From an uncultured Deferribacterales bacterium (GTDB lineage Bacteria; Chrysiogenota; Deferribacteres; Deferribacterales; Mucispirillaceae): a stretch of 64,000 nucleotides of DNA. The notes under the pieces were generated by a model. It was given only the letters and a program-made list of their open reading frames with translations. It had not been told where the DNA came from and made no database searches. Position 1 is the stretch's first letter, and every line of letters starts with the position of its first letter. A program made the translations under genes and the position numbers. Location of the stretch: positions 22,514 to 86,513 of the forward strand of contig CANTXF010000044.1 in NCBI GenBank assembly GCA_947853665.1, in the 5' to 3' direction. Of the stretch, positions 33,324 through 43,088 are shown one piece after another.

Positions 33324-33510
33324 ACTAAACGGAAAGGGAGGGTCTTTTGCCCGCGTTATTTCCGGGCGTCCGCATGGGTATCATCAAAAGCCGCGTATTA
33401 TAGGGGCGCCTCCTGTATACATTTCTTTCGTTCTGTTCCTTGGCATGGCGGGGAGGGACAGCCTCTTTTAAGGGACGTATTTTTCCGCGGAACCGCCGTT
33501 AAATATTATG

Positions 33511-33539
33511 TTGCGGTTTTAAGGCAAGTTGCATAAAAT
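33511..33539 (+). promoter_or_regulatory. Probable promoter of lysA
   Basis: TTGCGG and TAAAAT are spaced by 17 bp, 30 bp upstream of the lysA ATG. Confidence 0.5.
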
Positions 33540-33568
33540 ATTCACGATTATGCTTGCAGGAGATTAAA

Positions 33569-34810
33569 ATGACAGAAAAACGCCTTCCTTTTTCAAAAGA
33601 AACCCTTGAAAAGATCGCGGAGAAATATCCTACGCCTTTCCATATATACGACGAGAAAGCCATAAGGGAAAACGCCGTGGAATTTTTAAAAGCCTTTTCT
33701 TGGGCGGAGGGCTTCAGAGAATATTTCGCCGTAAAGGCTCTTCCGAACCCTTCCGTGCTTAAGCTCCTTGCTTCATTAGGCTTCGGGGCCGACTGCAGCT
33801 CCATGGCGGAGCTTATTCTGTGCGAAAAGGCGGGTATAGGGGGCGAGATGATAATGTTTACCTCCAACGACACGCCTGCGGAGGAGTATAAAAAAGCCTT
33901 CGAGCTTGGCGCCGTAATAAATCTGGACGATATAACCCATATAGATTTTCTTGAAAAGACTCTCGGCCGCCTGCCGGAGCTGCTTTGCTTCCGCTATAAC
34001 CCCGGCCCGCTGAAAGGTGGGAACTCCATAATAGGAAAGCCGGAGGAAGCCAAATACGGCCTTACTACGGAGCAGATGAAGGAGGCCTATAAAATAGCTG
34101 CGGAAAAAGGCGTAAAGCGTTTCGCCATGCATACCATGGTGGCTTCTAACGAGCTTAACCCTGATTATTTCGCAGAAACCGCCCTTATCCTTTTCAGGCT
34201 GGCTGCGGAAATAGAGGACTCTCTCGGCATAAAAATGGAGTTCGTCAACCTGGGAGGCGGCATCGGCATTCCGTACAGGCCGGACCAGACGCGCATAGAA
34301 TGGAGCGTCCTTTCCGAAAAAATAAAGAAAATATACGATACTGTATTTTCGGCGCGTTCCCATAAGCCTAAAATATTTTACGAGCTGGGCAGGGCCATAA
34401 CCGGCCCTTACGGCTATCTGGTTACGAGAGCCATACACAGAAAGAGCATATATAAAAATTATATCGGCGTGGACGCCTGCATGGCGAACCTTATGAGGCC
34501 AGGCATGTACGGGGCCTACCACCATATTACTGTCGCCGGCAAGGAGAAGGCCCCGCTTTCCGAAATGTACGACGTTTCAGGCTCTCTCTGCGAAAATAAC
34601 GATAAATTCGCCGTTGACAGAAAGCTGCCGGAAATAGAAATCGGAGATTTACTGGTAATACACGATACGGGAGCCCACGGCCACGCTATGGGATTTAACT
34701 ATAACGGCAAGCTGCGTTCGGCCGAATTGCTCCTTAAAGAAGACGGTTCCGTGGAGATGATACGCAGGGCGGAAACTCTTGACGACCTTTTCGCCACGCT
34801 TAATTTTTAA
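33569..34810 (+). CDS. lysA: Diaminopimelate decarboxylase
   Basis: A PLP-dependent decarboxylase of 413 residues making lysine from meso-diaminopimelate. The PLP lysine is K56 (YFAVKALPNPS); 'CSSMAELILCEKAG', 'LVNLGGGIGIPYRP'-like (FVNLGGGIGIPYRP), 'YELGRAITGPYGYLV' and 'GDLLVIHDTGAHGHAMGFNYNG' (parts) match alanine-racemase-fold type III decarboxylases. LysA is the best fit, although carboxynorspermidine- or ornithine-type relatives share the fold. The ATG at 33569 follows GCAGGAG; an upstream TTG in frame is rejected. Confidence 0.88.
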   Translation: MTEKRLPFSKETLEKIAEKYPTPFHIYDEKAIRENAVEFLKAFSWAEGFREYFAVKALPNPSVLKLLASLGFGADCSSMAELILCEKAGIGGEMIMFTSNDTPAEEYKKAFELGAVINLDDITHIDFLEKTLGRLPELLCFRYNPGPLKGGNSIIGKPEEAKYGLTTEQMKEAYKIAAEKGVKRFAMHTMVASNELNPDYFAETALILFRLAAEIEDSLGIKMEFVNLGGGIGIPYRPDQTRIEWSVLSEKIKKIYDTVFSARSHKPKIFYELGRAITGPYGYLVTRAIHRKSIYKNYIGVDACMANLMRPGMYGAYHHITVAGKEKAPLSEMYDVSGSLCENNDKFAVDRKLPEIEIGDLLVIHDTGAHGHAMGFNYNGKLRSAELLLKEDGSVEMIRRAETLDDLFATLNF

Positions 34811-35041
34811 TTCGGCCGCAGCTTTGCGCAGTCCGGCATAAAGCTGGATATTTGTAATAATAAGGGTCTTGCTCCGTGCCGGTTATGCAAGGGGATAGCT
34901 TTATAATTAATATATATAACTATCTGCCTTAAGGCGCAGGGGCGTTTAATTTTTTTGCAGGCCGTCTTGCTCTATAAGGGATGACGGCGGAGTTTATTTT
35001 TTTATCTGCCGCGTTTTGCCGCGGCGCGGGAGGATTGTTTG

Positions 35042-35629
35042 ATGGATGCTGGCATTTCGAGGGACGGGGCGCTTTCTCTTCTGAAGCGCTATAATAAGGA
35101 AAAATTTCATATATACCATGCCCTTATGGTTGAAGCCGTCATGCGCTGGTTTGCCTGCGGGGAAGGCTTTGGAGACGAGGCGGATTTCTGGGCGTTAGCC
35201 GGTCTTCTCCATGATATAGATTTTGAGGAATTTCCGGACGAGCACTGCGTTAAGGCGGCGGAGATACTTGCCGGGGCCGGAGCATCCAATGAGCTTATCC
35301 GGGCCGTCTGCTCCCACGGCTACGGAATATGCAGCGACGTAAAGCCGGAGCATACTATGGAAAAAATACTTTACGCCGCCGACGAGCTTACGGGGCTTAT
35401 AGGAGCCGCCGCCAGAATGCGCCCTTCCAAAAGCTGCCGGGATATGGAGGTTTCAAGCCTTAAAAAGAAATTTAAGGATAAATCCTTTGCCGCAGGCTGT
35501 TCCAGAGACGTGATACGCGGCGGCGCGGAGATGCTTTCCTGGGAGCTGGACACGCTTTTTGAAAAAACTCTCAAAGCCATGGCTTCATGCGAGGAAAGCG
35601 TTAACGCGGAGCTTGAAAAAATATCTTAA
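35042..35629 (+). CDS. HD-domain phosphohydrolase
   Basis: The 195-residue protein carries a metal-dependent HD domain: 'KFHIYHALMVEAVMRW', 'LAGLLHDIDFEEFPDEHC', 'VCSHGYG' and 'ILYAADELTGLI' supply the His/Asp ligands in the usual order. Family members hydrolyse nucleotides or other phosphomonoesters; the substrate here is unknown. The ATG at 35042 is preceded by GGGAGGA at good spacing. It is a single gene with a terminator 64 bp downstream and about 230 bp of featureless AT-rich sequence upstream. Confidence 0.88.
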   Translation: MDAGISRDGALSLLKRYNKEKFHIYHALMVEAVMRWFACGEGFGDEADFWALAGLLHDIDFEEFPDEHCVKAAEILAGAGASNELIRAVCSHGYGICSDVKPEHTMEKILYAADELTGLIGAAARMRPSKSCRDMEVSSLKKKFKDKSFAAGCSRDVIRGGAEMLSWELDTLFEKTLKAMASCEESVNAELEKIS

Positions 35630-35692
35630 AAAAATATCTTTTCATTAAATATGGCCGTCAGGCGTATTTTCCGGCGGATTAGAGCGATCATA

Positions 35693-35719
35693 AAAAGCCC
35701 CGGCATGTCCGGGGCTTTT
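35693..35719. terminator. Bidirectional terminator
   Basis: AAAAGCCCCGG and CCGGGGCTTTT form a perfect 11-bp stem with a 5-nt loop between the convergent HD hydrolase and DUF2156 genes. Confidence 0.9.
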
Positions 35720-35790
35720 ACGGTTTAAGCCGAAGATTTTAAAAAGAGGGCTGCAAAATATACTCCGGCGCTTTCCGCCGGGGATTTAAG

Positions 35791-36663
35791 TTATTTTTTC
35801 AGCTTTACGCGGTATTTTTTCATCATGTCGTCAGGGTAATAGGTGGATTTAGCCTGACGCAGAGAGTCCTTTCCAAGATCCTGCTCGAAGTTCATATACT
35901 TATACTTTCCTTCCAGGGTTTTAGCGAAAGAGTTATAAAGGTGCTGAAATATGCCTTTATACTCTCTGCATCCTTTGGCGAAATGCAGCACGAAGGTTTC
36001 GTCGTTAAGCTCCTCTCCAAGAACGAAGCCGGAGGGTTTGCCGTCTGCGTAGCTTATCATTCCCATAAGGTTGAATTCCGTCATTTTTTCAAGGGCTTCC
36101 AGGGTTTCCTCATAATCGGAGCCGTGGTTCGGGCTTTCGCGTATTTCCTTTTCCCACACGTCGAGAACGGCTTTCGCATCATCGAAAAGCTCCGGCGTAA
36201 GAGGCAGGTCTTTCGTTTCGTAGCCTTCGTTATACTGCTTGAGTAAATTGCGCTTTTTGGCCAGCTTGCGGCCCGCCATGGAAGCAAGGCGCCCGGTCAG
36301 ATATATATAGTCCGAATCGCCCTCCGTAAAACCGTACTCGAAATATTTTTCCGGGAAATACTCAAGCCAGTTTTCCTGTATGGGGAAAAAGAAATCCGTA
36401 TGCTCCGCCATAAGCAGGATTTTTTCAAGAGGTATGGTCTCTATGGGGCATACCGGCATCATATATCTGAACCCGTCGTAGGTAACGCCTCTCAGAAAGG
36501 TGCAGCTTCCGCAGACGGCTATTTCGTATTTGTGCGGTTCACGGAAAAGATACGCGTTCGTAAAGCTGTATTCCGAAAGATACGAGTTTTTCGCCCTTAA
36601 TATGGGGGCCAGGCGGGCCCTGTCGTCGTAGCCGAGTTTTTTAAATTCCGTTAAGTCGTTCAA
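35791..36663 (-). CDS. DUF2156-family protein (GNAT-like, PG lysyltransferase-C type)
   Basis: The 290-residue protein matches DUF2156: two GNAT-like folds with 'NSYLSEYSFTNAYLFREPHKYE' (parts), 'DYIYLTGRLASMAGRKLAKKRNLL', 'GMISYADGKPSGFVLGEEL' and the closing 'YKYMNFEQDLGKDSLRQAKSTYYP' (parts). Relatives include the soluble aminoacyltransferase domain of lysyl-phosphatidylglycerol synthase, but for stand-alone versions the role is unknown. Translation starts at a TTG (36663) with GGAG six bases before it. Confidence 0.85.
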   Translation of the reverse strand: MNDLTEFKKLGYDDRARLAPILRAKNSYLSEYSFTNAYLFREPHKYEIAVCGSCTFLRGVTYDGFRYMMPVCPIETIPLEKILLMAEHTDFFFPIQENWLEYFPEKYFEYGFTEGDSDYIYLTGRLASMAGRKLAKKRNLLKQYNEGYETKDLPLTPELFDDAKAVLDVWEKEIRESPNHGSDYEETLEALEKMTEFNLMGMISYADGKPSGFVLGEELNDETFVLHFAKGCREYKGIFQHLYNSFAKTLEGKYKYMNFEQDLGKDSLRQAKSTYYPDDMMKKYRVKLKK

Positions 36664-36704
36664 CTCTTTCTCCTTTTATGGTATGGCCGCGGGGCCGTGT
36701 AAGG

Positions 36705-38072
36705 CTAAATTGCCGCTTCCCGCCATTTGCCGGACATAAAGCGCCGGGTTGAGAGGGCGGCGTGTATAAAAAATCCGGCGTCAAGGGCGCACCATACGCT
36801 TAAGCCGCCCAGGCCGAAAAATACTCCCAGCAGATACGCCAGAGGCATCCTCACAAGCCATACGGAGCTTACCGCGTATCTCATAGTGGCCTTAGTGTCT
36901 CCAGCTCCGTTCAGGGCTCCGGACATGGCCAGGTTAAGGGCGATAAAAGGCTCCGATATCATGCAGATATAGAGGTACATCATTACCTCGTCTATTACCA
37001 GAGGATTTTTATCCAGTATTTCCGCTATGGGTCTGGCGTTCAGCACCACTACGAACACCATTACGGAAACTATCGCCACCGACATGGCCGCGGTGGTTAT
37101 CCCGGCCCTGTAAGCGTCCTTAAACCGCTTCTCTCCCATAAGGTTGCCTATTATCACGGCGTTAGCCATATTGAAGGCGAAAGCGGGCATAAATATGGCC
37201 GCCTCTATTCTAAGGCCGGTGGTATAGGCCGCCATTACCTCCACGCTGTTGGGCAGCATGGCCAGTATTACGAAAAGAACAGTGGCTCCAAGCTGCCAGC
37301 TTATGGATACCACGCCGCTGGGCCAGCCGATTGATAGTATCTGCTTAAGCAGGTACCTCGAAAATCTGTAAGTTCCGCCCAGAATCCTGCGTATTACTGC
37401 CAGGTCTATGCAGAATGCCGTAAAAACGCTCGCCACGGTGGATACCGCTATTCCCTTGTAGCCCAGGGATGTAAAATTTATGAATATCACGTTGAACACT
37501 ATATTGAGCACAGCCGCCAGTATCATGACGTACATTGTGGTTTTCATCCTGCGGCAGGAGCGCAGCACGCCGTTCATGTTTATAAGCAGCATGTGGAAGA
37601 AAAGGCCGAAGGAATATATCCTTAAAAGCGTTACTCCGTATGCTTTTACGCTGTCGGGGGCGTTCATGGCGGTTATTACCCAGGGGGCGAAAATCATGCC
37701 CAGAATCCCTATCATCGCTCCGGCCGCGCAGGCGGAGGAAACGGCGGTAAACACGGCCGATTTGAACGACTCCTTATCCGGCCCGGAAAAAAGGCGGGAT
37801 ACCACGGACACTGTGCCCATGGTTATGGCGTGCCCCGCCATTATGAAAAAGTTATACACCTGTGAGGAAAGGCCGACCGCCGCCTTTATCTCCTTTCCCA
37901 GAAGGCCCGCGATGTAAACGTCCGTCAGGTTCATAAAGAACTCGAAGAACATTATCATTATCATGGGCCAGCTTACGGTCCAGCTTTGTTTAAGCAGTTT
38001 AGGCAGCTCCAGTCTGTTTATCTCGCCTTGAATTTTTTGCTTAACAATATATACTTTTTCATGTAAAGTCAT
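36705..38072 (-). CDS. MATE-family multidrug/Na+ antiporter
   Basis: A 12-helix inner-membrane exporter of about 455 residues. It has paired MATE repeats with 'SWPMIMIMFFEFFMNLTDVYIAGLLG', given here as WPMIMIMFF and NLTDVYIAGLLG, then 'AVGLSSQVYNFF', 'INMNGVLRSCRRMKTTMYVMI' (parts) and 'AMSGALNGAGDTKATMRYAV'. I place the start at the ATG at 38072; the frame is open to 38156 but the extra N-terminus is not typical of MATE proteins. Neither has a clear ribosome site. The gene is divergent from ccsA/hemX. Confidence 0.88.
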   Translation of the reverse strand: MTLHEKVYIVKQKIQGEINRLELPKLLKQSWTVSWPMIMIMFFEFFMNLTDVYIAGLLGKEIKAAVGLSSQVYNFFIMAGHAITMGTVSVVSRLFSGPDKESFKSAVFTAVSSACAAGAMIGILGMIFAPWVITAMNAPDSVKAYGVTLLRIYSFGLFFHMLLINMNGVLRSCRRMKTTMYVMILAAVLNIVFNVIFINFTSLGYKGIAVSTVASVFTAFCIDLAVIRRILGGTYRFSRYLLKQILSIGWPSGVVSISWQLGATVLFVILAMLPNSVEVMAAYTTGLRIEAAIFMPAFAFNMANAVIIGNLMGEKRFKDAYRAGITTAAMSVAIVSVMVFVVVLNARPIAEILDKNPLVIDEVMMYLYICMISEPFIALNLAMSGALNGAGDTKATMRYAVSSVWLVRMPLAYLLGVFFGLGGLSVWCALDAGFFIHAALSTRRFMSGKWREAAI

Positions 38073-38187
38073 CTTTTGGCAATAGCATAAAAACGCCGCC
38101 GTTGAAAGAGGTATTTGCAGCGGTTTCCGTGTTACGGCGGCGGCCGGAGGCTTCATTGCCTTTTTCAGCGTATCCGAGGTGTCTTAA

Positions 38188-38973
38188 ATGATTTCCTATC
38201 TCGCCCTTATGGCATATATAATCGCTTTCTGCCATATAGCCTTTTTTCTCGTGTTCGGCAGCAGGATATTGAAAACCCTTTTTAATATCTTTATGGGCGC
38301 GGGCTTCGTGATCAATATAACGGAGCTGGTTTTAAGCTGGTATAAAACCGGTTATTTTCCCTCCTCCAGCCTTTACGATTTTATGAATATCATGTCGGCG
38401 GCCTTCGTCGTAACGTATTTTATAATTTACGCAAAATACGAGCGGCCTCTCATAGGGCTTTTCATAAGCCCGTTCAACGTGGTTTTTTCCGCCGCCGCCA
38501 TAGTTGCGCCGGTTTCCGCTTCCTATACCTTTGTGGATTCCATATGGCGCTACGGCCATTTGCCCTTCGTCATACTGGGGACTACCTTTTTTATAGCGTC
38601 CTTTCTGTCGGCCGTTATGTATTTCATACAGGAGCGCCAGCTTAAAGGAAAAAAATTCGGCATGGTGTTTCAGAGGTTTCCGCCTCTCGATACTATAAAC
38701 AAAATTAATTCCACGACCCTGAAGCTGGGCTTTTACTTTTATACCATAGGGGCGGTGCTGGGCTTCGCCTGGATGGCCGACGGCGGCTTTGAAAGTCTTT
38801 TGGCCTCGTCAAAAATAATTTTTTCCATGGTAACGTGGGTCGTTTTTGCCGTTATAATGGGGCTTAAACGGTGGAAAGGGCTCTCCCCGCGCCGGATGGC
38901 TTTTTTTACGATAGCCGGTTTTCTCTGCGTTCTCGTAACCTATATCGGCGTGGCCGTTTTTCTTATCAGGTGA
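38188..38973 (+). CDS. CcsA/HemX-like membrane protein
   Basis: The 261-residue, roughly eight-helix protein belongs to the cytochrome c assembly (CcsA/HemX) family: 'FPSSSLYDFMNIMSAAFVVTYF' (parts), 'YGHLPFVILGTTFFIASFLSAVMYFIQERQLKGK' (parts). The tryptophan-rich WWD heme-handling motif of true CcsA/CcmF is not visible, which fits the HemX branch that sits before hemA in many bacteria and modulates glutamyl-tRNA reductase. The hemA ATG follows its stop by 3 bp, so it heads the heme operon. Confidence 0.85.
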   Translation: MISYLALMAYIIAFCHIAFFLVFGSRILKTLFNIFMGAGFVINITELVLSWYKTGYFPSSSLYDFMNIMSAAFVVTYFIIYAKYERPLIGLFISPFNVVFSAAAIVAPVSASYTFVDSIWRYGHLPFVILGTTFFIASFLSAVMYFIQERQLKGKKFGMVFQRFPPLDTINKINSTTLKLGFYFYTIGAVLGFAWMADGGFESLLASSKIIFSMVTWVVFAVIMGLKRWKGLSPRRMAFFTIAGFLCVLVTYIGVAVFLIR

Positions 38974-38976
38974 TAT

Positions 38977-40239
38977 ATGCAGCTTGCGGTTTTAGGATTG
39001 AACCATAACACTGCGACCGTAAACGTAAGGGAACGTTTTGCGGTCAAAAAAGAGAATCTCGAAGAGCTTTACGGCAAGATAATGTCCGACGGCCGGGTGT
39101 TCGAGGCCTGCGTGGTTTCCACCTGCAACAGGGTGGAATATTATGTCGTCACGGAGGCTTCCTTCTGCGATAAATCCCACGTGCTTGACATCCTATCCAC
39201 CCATTGCGGCCTGGATACCGCGGAGCTTAACAAATATACTTATTTCAAATCCGGCCGGGAGGCTGTAAAGCATATATTCGCCGTGGCTTCCGGGCTTGAC
39301 AGCCTTGTTCTGGGCGAGCCGCAGATATTCGGCCAGATAAAATCGGCCCTTGAAAGCTCCAGGGAATATGGCGGCTTCGGCGGTTTTTTAAACAGACTTT
39401 CCGAATATACCCTGAAAACCGCCAAACGAGTCAGAACCTTTACCGGTATTTCGGAAAACCCCGTTTCCGTAAGCTATGCCGCCGTGGAGCTTTCCAAAAA
39501 GATATTCAATAATCTTGAAGAAGCCGGCGCCCTCATAATAGGCGCCGGGGAGATGTGCGAGCTGGCCGCAAGGCACCTTGTAGGTTCCGGCATCGGCTCC
39601 GTAACCGTTACCAACAGAACGTTGGAAAAGGCGGAGAAGCTCGCCGGGGAATTCGGCGGAAAGGCTATTTCCTTCGATGAGTTTCCGGAAAGGCTTTCGG
39701 AAGCCGATATAATCATAAGCTCCACCGGCGCTCCCGGCTATGTTGTAACCGGTGATATGATGAAATCCGCCATGGCCAAACGCCGCCACAGGCCCATGTT
39801 TTTTATAGATATAGCCGTTCCCAGGGATATAGACCCTGCCGGCACGGATGTGGAGAACGTCTACGTTTACGATATAGACGACCTTAAAAGCGTCGTCGAG
39901 GCCAATAAAAAAGAGCGGGAAAAGGAAGCCAAAAAAGGCTGGGAGATAGTCTGCGCTTATTCCGACAAATTTGACGAGTGTATGGAGTCTCTTAAAATAA
40001 CTCCCGTTATTAAACAGCTTCGCAGCTCTTTCGACGAGGCCGGCAGGGAGGAGCTTCAGAAATTCTGCGACAAAAACAAGGTTACGGACCCGGACGAAAT
40101 CGCAAGGCTGAACCATCTCGTAGTTTCCACCTTAAATAAAATACTCCATACGCCCTTTACCAATCTCAAGCATCACGCGGCCGACGGAGGCAAATACTCC
40201 ATAGGCGACGTTATAGACCTTATATTTTTAAAAAAATAA
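38977..40239 (+). CDS. hemA: Glutamyl-tRNA reductase
   Basis: This catalyses the first step of the C5 heme pathway, reducing glutamyl-tRNA to glutamate-1-semialdehyde. The 420-residue protein has the catalytic Cys50 in 'VVSTCNRVEYY', the N-terminal 'GLNHNTATVNVRE', the NADPH-binding 'LIIGAGEMCELAARHL' and the C-terminal dimerisation helix region. It is within the hemX-A-C-D-B cluster with tight spacing. GSA aminomutase (hemL) is not in the window. Confidence 0.96.
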   Translation: MQLAVLGLNHNTATVNVRERFAVKKENLEELYGKIMSDGRVFEACVVSTCNRVEYYVVTEASFCDKSHVLDILSTHCGLDTAELNKYTYFKSGREAVKHIFAVASGLDSLVLGEPQIFGQIKSALESSREYGGFGGFLNRLSEYTLKTAKRVRTFTGISENPVSVSYAAVELSKKIFNNLEEAGALIIGAGEMCELAARHLVGSGIGSVTVTNRTLEKAEKLAGEFGGKAISFDEFPERLSEADIIISSTGAPGYVVTGDMMKSAMAKRRHRPMFFIDIAVPRDIDPAGTDVENVYVYDIDDLKSVVEANKKEREKEAKKGWEIVCAYSDKFDECMESLKITPVIKQLRSSFDEAGREELQKFCDKNKVTDPDEIARLNHLVVSTLNKILHTPFTNLKHHAADGGKYSIGDVIDLIFLKK

Positions 40240-40254
40240 AGCCGGAGAGACTTT

Positions 40255-41178
40255 ATGAAAAAAGAACTCGTTATCGCGACCAGAGGGAGCAAGCTCGCCC
40301 TCTGGCAGGCCGAATATATAAAATCCAGAGTGGAGGAAGCCCATCCGGGAGTCCTTTGCAGGCTTAATGTTATCAAAACCACCGGGGATAAGATTCTGGA
40401 CGTTCCCCTTGCGAAAATAGGCGGCAAGGGCCTTTTCGTAAAGGAAATAGAAGTGGCCCTTACGAACGGCGAGGCTGATTTGGCGGTTCACAGCATGAAG
40501 GACGTTCCCATGGACCTGCCTGAAGGTCTGGAGCTTTTCGCCTGCCCCGAAGCGGAAACTCCCAACGACGCTTTCGTTTCCTTCGCTTACGGTTCCATAA
40601 GCGGCTTGCCGGACGGGGCCCGTGTGGGCACTTCTTCCTTAAGGAGGAAGCTCCAGCTGCTTGAAAAACGGCCAGACCTTAAGGTGCTGGATTTGCGTGG
40701 CAATTTGCAGACGCGGCTTAAAAAGCTTGAAGAAGGCGAGTATGACGCTATAATACTGGCGGAAGCCGGCCTGCGCCGTTTGGGGCTTACGGAGCATATA
40801 AAGCAGGCGATACCTACGGACGTTATGCTTCCGGCCTCCTGCCAGGGCATACTGGGCGTTGAGACCAGAACCGGGGACGGGGAGGTTACCGATCTTCTTA
40901 AATTTCTTAAGCACCCGTCCACGGAAACGCGCGCTCTCTGCGAAAGGGCTTTTTTAAGGAAGCTCCAGGGAGGCTGCCAGGTGCCCATAGGCTGCCATTC
41001 CGTTTTGGAGGGGGGCGGGCTTTCCGTTACGGGGCTTCTTTTCAGTCTGGACGGACGGAAAAAAATAGAAAAAAAGATGAAAGGCCCCTCCGCCGAACCG
41101 GAGAAGCTGGGATACGCCCTGGCGGACGAAGTGATAAAGGCCGGCGGCGACAAAATACTTAAGGAAATTTATTCTTAA
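40255..41178 (+). CDS. hemC: Hydroxymethylbilane synthase (porphobilinogen deaminase)
   Basis: The 307-residue enzyme polymerises four porphobilinogens. Signatures are 'IATRGSKLALWQAEYIK', 'KGLFVKEIEVALTNGEADLAVHSMKDVP' (parts), 'TSSLRRKLQL', 'LRGNLQTRLKKL' and the dipyrromethane-cofactor cysteine C241 in 'LQGGCQVPIG'. A GGAGAG precedes the ATG; it is 15 bp after hemA. Confidence 0.97.
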   Translation: MKKELVIATRGSKLALWQAEYIKSRVEEAHPGVLCRLNVIKTTGDKILDVPLAKIGGKGLFVKEIEVALTNGEADLAVHSMKDVPMDLPEGLELFACPEAETPNDAFVSFAYGSISGLPDGARVGTSSLRRKLQLLEKRPDLKVLDLRGNLQTRLKKLEEGEYDAIILAEAGLRRLGLTEHIKQAIPTDVMLPASCQGILGVETRTGDGEVTDLLKFLKHPSTETRALCERAFLRKLQGGCQVPIGCHSVLEGGGLSVTGLLFSLDGRKKIEKKMKGPSAEPEKLGYALADEVIKAGGDKILKEIYS

Positions 41179-41181
41179 ATC

Positions 41182-41880
41182 ATGGCGAGAATCTCCAAGC
41201 GGGTGCTTGTAACAAGGCAGTTCGAGCAGGCGGGCAGCTTCGTGAACGCCCTTTCGGACAGGGGGCATTTTGCCTATCTTCTGCCGATGATAGAAACGGT
41301 GCAGCTCTGCCCCGCCATAGACGACGGCATTTACGAGGTCATCCTTTTTACAAGCGCCAACGCTGTAAAGCATTTCGCTCCCTATAACGAAAGGGTCAGG
41401 GGGCTCGTTTATATAGCCGTAGGGCCTAAAACGGCCCAGGCCATGCAGGTTTACTTAGGCGTTTCCGCCGACAGGATACCCGTTGTTTACGATATGGAAA
41501 ATGTAAAAAAAGTGCTTTCCTCCATAAGATTGGAAGGGGCCCGTATACTTTCGCCCGGGGCGAAGGTGAGGACCGAGTTCGCCTCGGAGGAGCTTTCCGG
41601 CATGGGGGCCAGCCTCCTTACCCCGGCTGTTTACGAAACCAATTACGCCGATTATCCGAAAGGCTATGTGGACCAGTTTTTAAGCGACCATAAAATACAG
41701 ACGGTAACTTTATGTTCGCCTTCGGCGGCAAAGTCCTTTTTATCCCAGGTGGGGGCTGACGTGTCCGCTTTCGATGTTGTGAGCATAGGCTCCACTACGG
41801 GAGCCTATCTCGACGGCGTAGGGGTAAAATCCCGCTATCCGGCGGAATTTACCGTGGAAGCCATGGCCGAGATGATTTAG
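41182..41880 (+). CDS. hemD: Uroporphyrinogen-III synthase
   Basis: The 232-residue protein closes hydroxymethylbilane with ring-D inversion. HemD sequences are poorly conserved; the call rests on the two-domain pattern with 'VLVTRQFEQAGSFVNAL', 'VILFTSANAVKHF', 'VAVGPKTAQAM'-like IAVGPKTAQAM, 'TVTLCSPSAAKSFLSQ' and 'IGSTTGAYLDG', and on its position 3 bp after hemC and before hemB. Confidence 0.9.
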   Translation: MARISKRVLVTRQFEQAGSFVNALSDRGHFAYLLPMIETVQLCPAIDDGIYEVILFTSANAVKHFAPYNERVRGLVYIAVGPKTAQAMQVYLGVSADRIPVVYDMENVKKVLSSIRLEGARILSPGAKVRTEFASEELSGMGASLLTPAVYETNYADYPKGYVDQFLSDHKIQTVTLCSPSAAKSFLSQVGADVSAFDVVSIGSTTGAYLDGVGVKSRYPAEFTVEAMAEMI

Positions 41881-42059
41881 TTTTTTGAATATTTTTAAAG
41901 GGCTGTTCCCTCAAACGGATTAAGAGACCGGCTTTTGCCATATCGTTTTTTAAGGCTTTGCCGTTAATCCTCCGACGGCGCGGCGCCGTTATTGCAAATA
42001 TCCGACGCTTTTGCCCGCCTAAGCGGACGGCCGCCTATTTTTATATTAGAAGGTGTTAT

Positions 42060-43025
42060 ATGGAATTTCCGATAGTCCGTTCCAGAAGGCTCCGCAGCGG
42101 CGAAACCATACGAAGGATGGTCAGGGAAACAAGGCTTTCCCCGGACGAGTTTATTTATCCTCTTTTCGCCGTGGAAGGCGCTTCCGTAAAAAATGAAATA
42201 TCCTCCATGCCGGGCGTTTATCAGATGAGCGTCGATAATATCGTGGAGGAATGTAGGGAGGTGGAAAAACTTGGAATCCCTGCCGTAATTCTTTTCGGCA
42301 TACCCGACCATAAGGACGGAGAAGGCTCCGGCGCTTACGCTTCCGACGGGATAGTTCAGAAAGCCGTGCGGGCCGTTAAAGAAAACACGGGTCTTTACGT
42401 CATAACGGACGTATGCCTGTGCGAATATACCGACCACGGCCATTGCGGCGTGATAATAGACGGGGACGTGGATAACGATTCCACTCTGGAGCTTTTGCAG
42501 AAGGAGGCCGTTTCCCACGCGGAGGCCGGGGCGGATATGGTGGCTCCGAGCGATATGATGGACGGCCGCGTTATGGCCATCAGGGAAGCTCTTGATGAAA
42601 ACGGCTTCGACGGCGTGCCGATAATGAGCTATGCGGTAAAATACGCTTCCGGCTATTACGGCCCTTTCCGCGAGGCGGCGGAATCCACCCCCGCTTTCGG
42701 CGACAGGCGCAGCTATCAGATGGACCCTGCCAACAGAAGGGAAGCGCTTAAAGAAGCCGCGCAGGATATAAACGAGGGGGCGGATATAATAATGGTAAAA
42801 CCGGCCCTGGCTTATATGGATATAATAAGAGAGGTAAAAGATTCCTGCGATCTGCCAGTGGCGGCCTATAACGTTTCGGGAGAATATTCCATGATAAAAG
42901 CCGCCTCCAGGCTGGGCTGGATAGACGAGGACAGGGTCGTTATGGAGACCCTTACCGGTATGAAAAGGGCCGGGGCGGATATGATAATAACATATTTTGC
43001 CAAACAGGCCGCCATGCTTTTATAG
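42060..43025 (+). CDS. hemB: Delta-aminolevulinic acid dehydratase (porphobilinogen synthase)
   Basis: The 321-residue enzyme condenses two aminolevulinates. It has '[19 protein letters not shown]' (start region), the metal-binding cysteines in '[15 protein letters not shown]', '[18 protein letters not shown]' and the Schiff-base lysine in '[13 protein letters not shown]'. The cysteine-rich metal site indicates the zinc-type enzyme. I start at the ATG at 42060 (AGAAGGTG upstream), not at 41958. The 180 bp between hemD and hemB shows nothing definite. Confidence 0.96.
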   Translation: MEFPIVRSRRLRSGETIRRMVRETRLSPDEFIYPLFAVEGASVKNEISSMPGVYQMSVDNIVEECREVEKLGIPAVILFGIPDHKDGEGSGAYASDGIVQKAVRAVKENTGLYVITDVCLCEYTDHGHCGVIIDGDVDNDSTLELLQKEAVSHAEAGADMVAPSDMMDGRVMAIREALDENGFDGVPIMSYAVKYASGYYGPFREAAESTPAFGDRRSYQMDPANRREALKEAAQDINEGADIIMVKPALAYMDIIREVKDSCDLPVAAYNVSGEYSMIKAASRLGWIDEDRVVMETLTGMKRAGADMIITYFAKQAAMLL

Positions 43026-43051
43026 ACCGGTTTCTTTAAATATTGTTTATC

Positions 43052-43088
43052 CGGGGGCGGAATTTCCGCCCCCGTTGTTTTTATTTTT
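43052..43088 (+). terminator. Intrinsic terminator of the heme operon
   Basis: CGGGGGCGG and CCGCCCCCG form a perfect 9-bp stem around AATTT, followed by a T-rich tail. Confidence 0.9.

Larger units (their letters stand above)
33248..33568. other. Divergent intergenic region
   Basis: About 320 bp separates the Na/Pi transporter and lysA. It holds a promoter for each direction (33294-33323 minus, 33511-33539 plus). The middle (33330-33500) shows no ORF, hairpin or repeat that I can support. The lysA leader is too short for a lysine riboswitch. Confidence 0.6.

Noticed and set aside
33540..33568. Lysine riboswitch before lysA
   Set aside because: The leader from the likely promoter is about 25 nt, far too short for the structure.
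34895..34930. AT-rich palindrome GATAG...CTATC downstream of lysA resembling part of the 63650 repeat
   Set aside because: The shared words are short and in a different order, so common origin is not supported.
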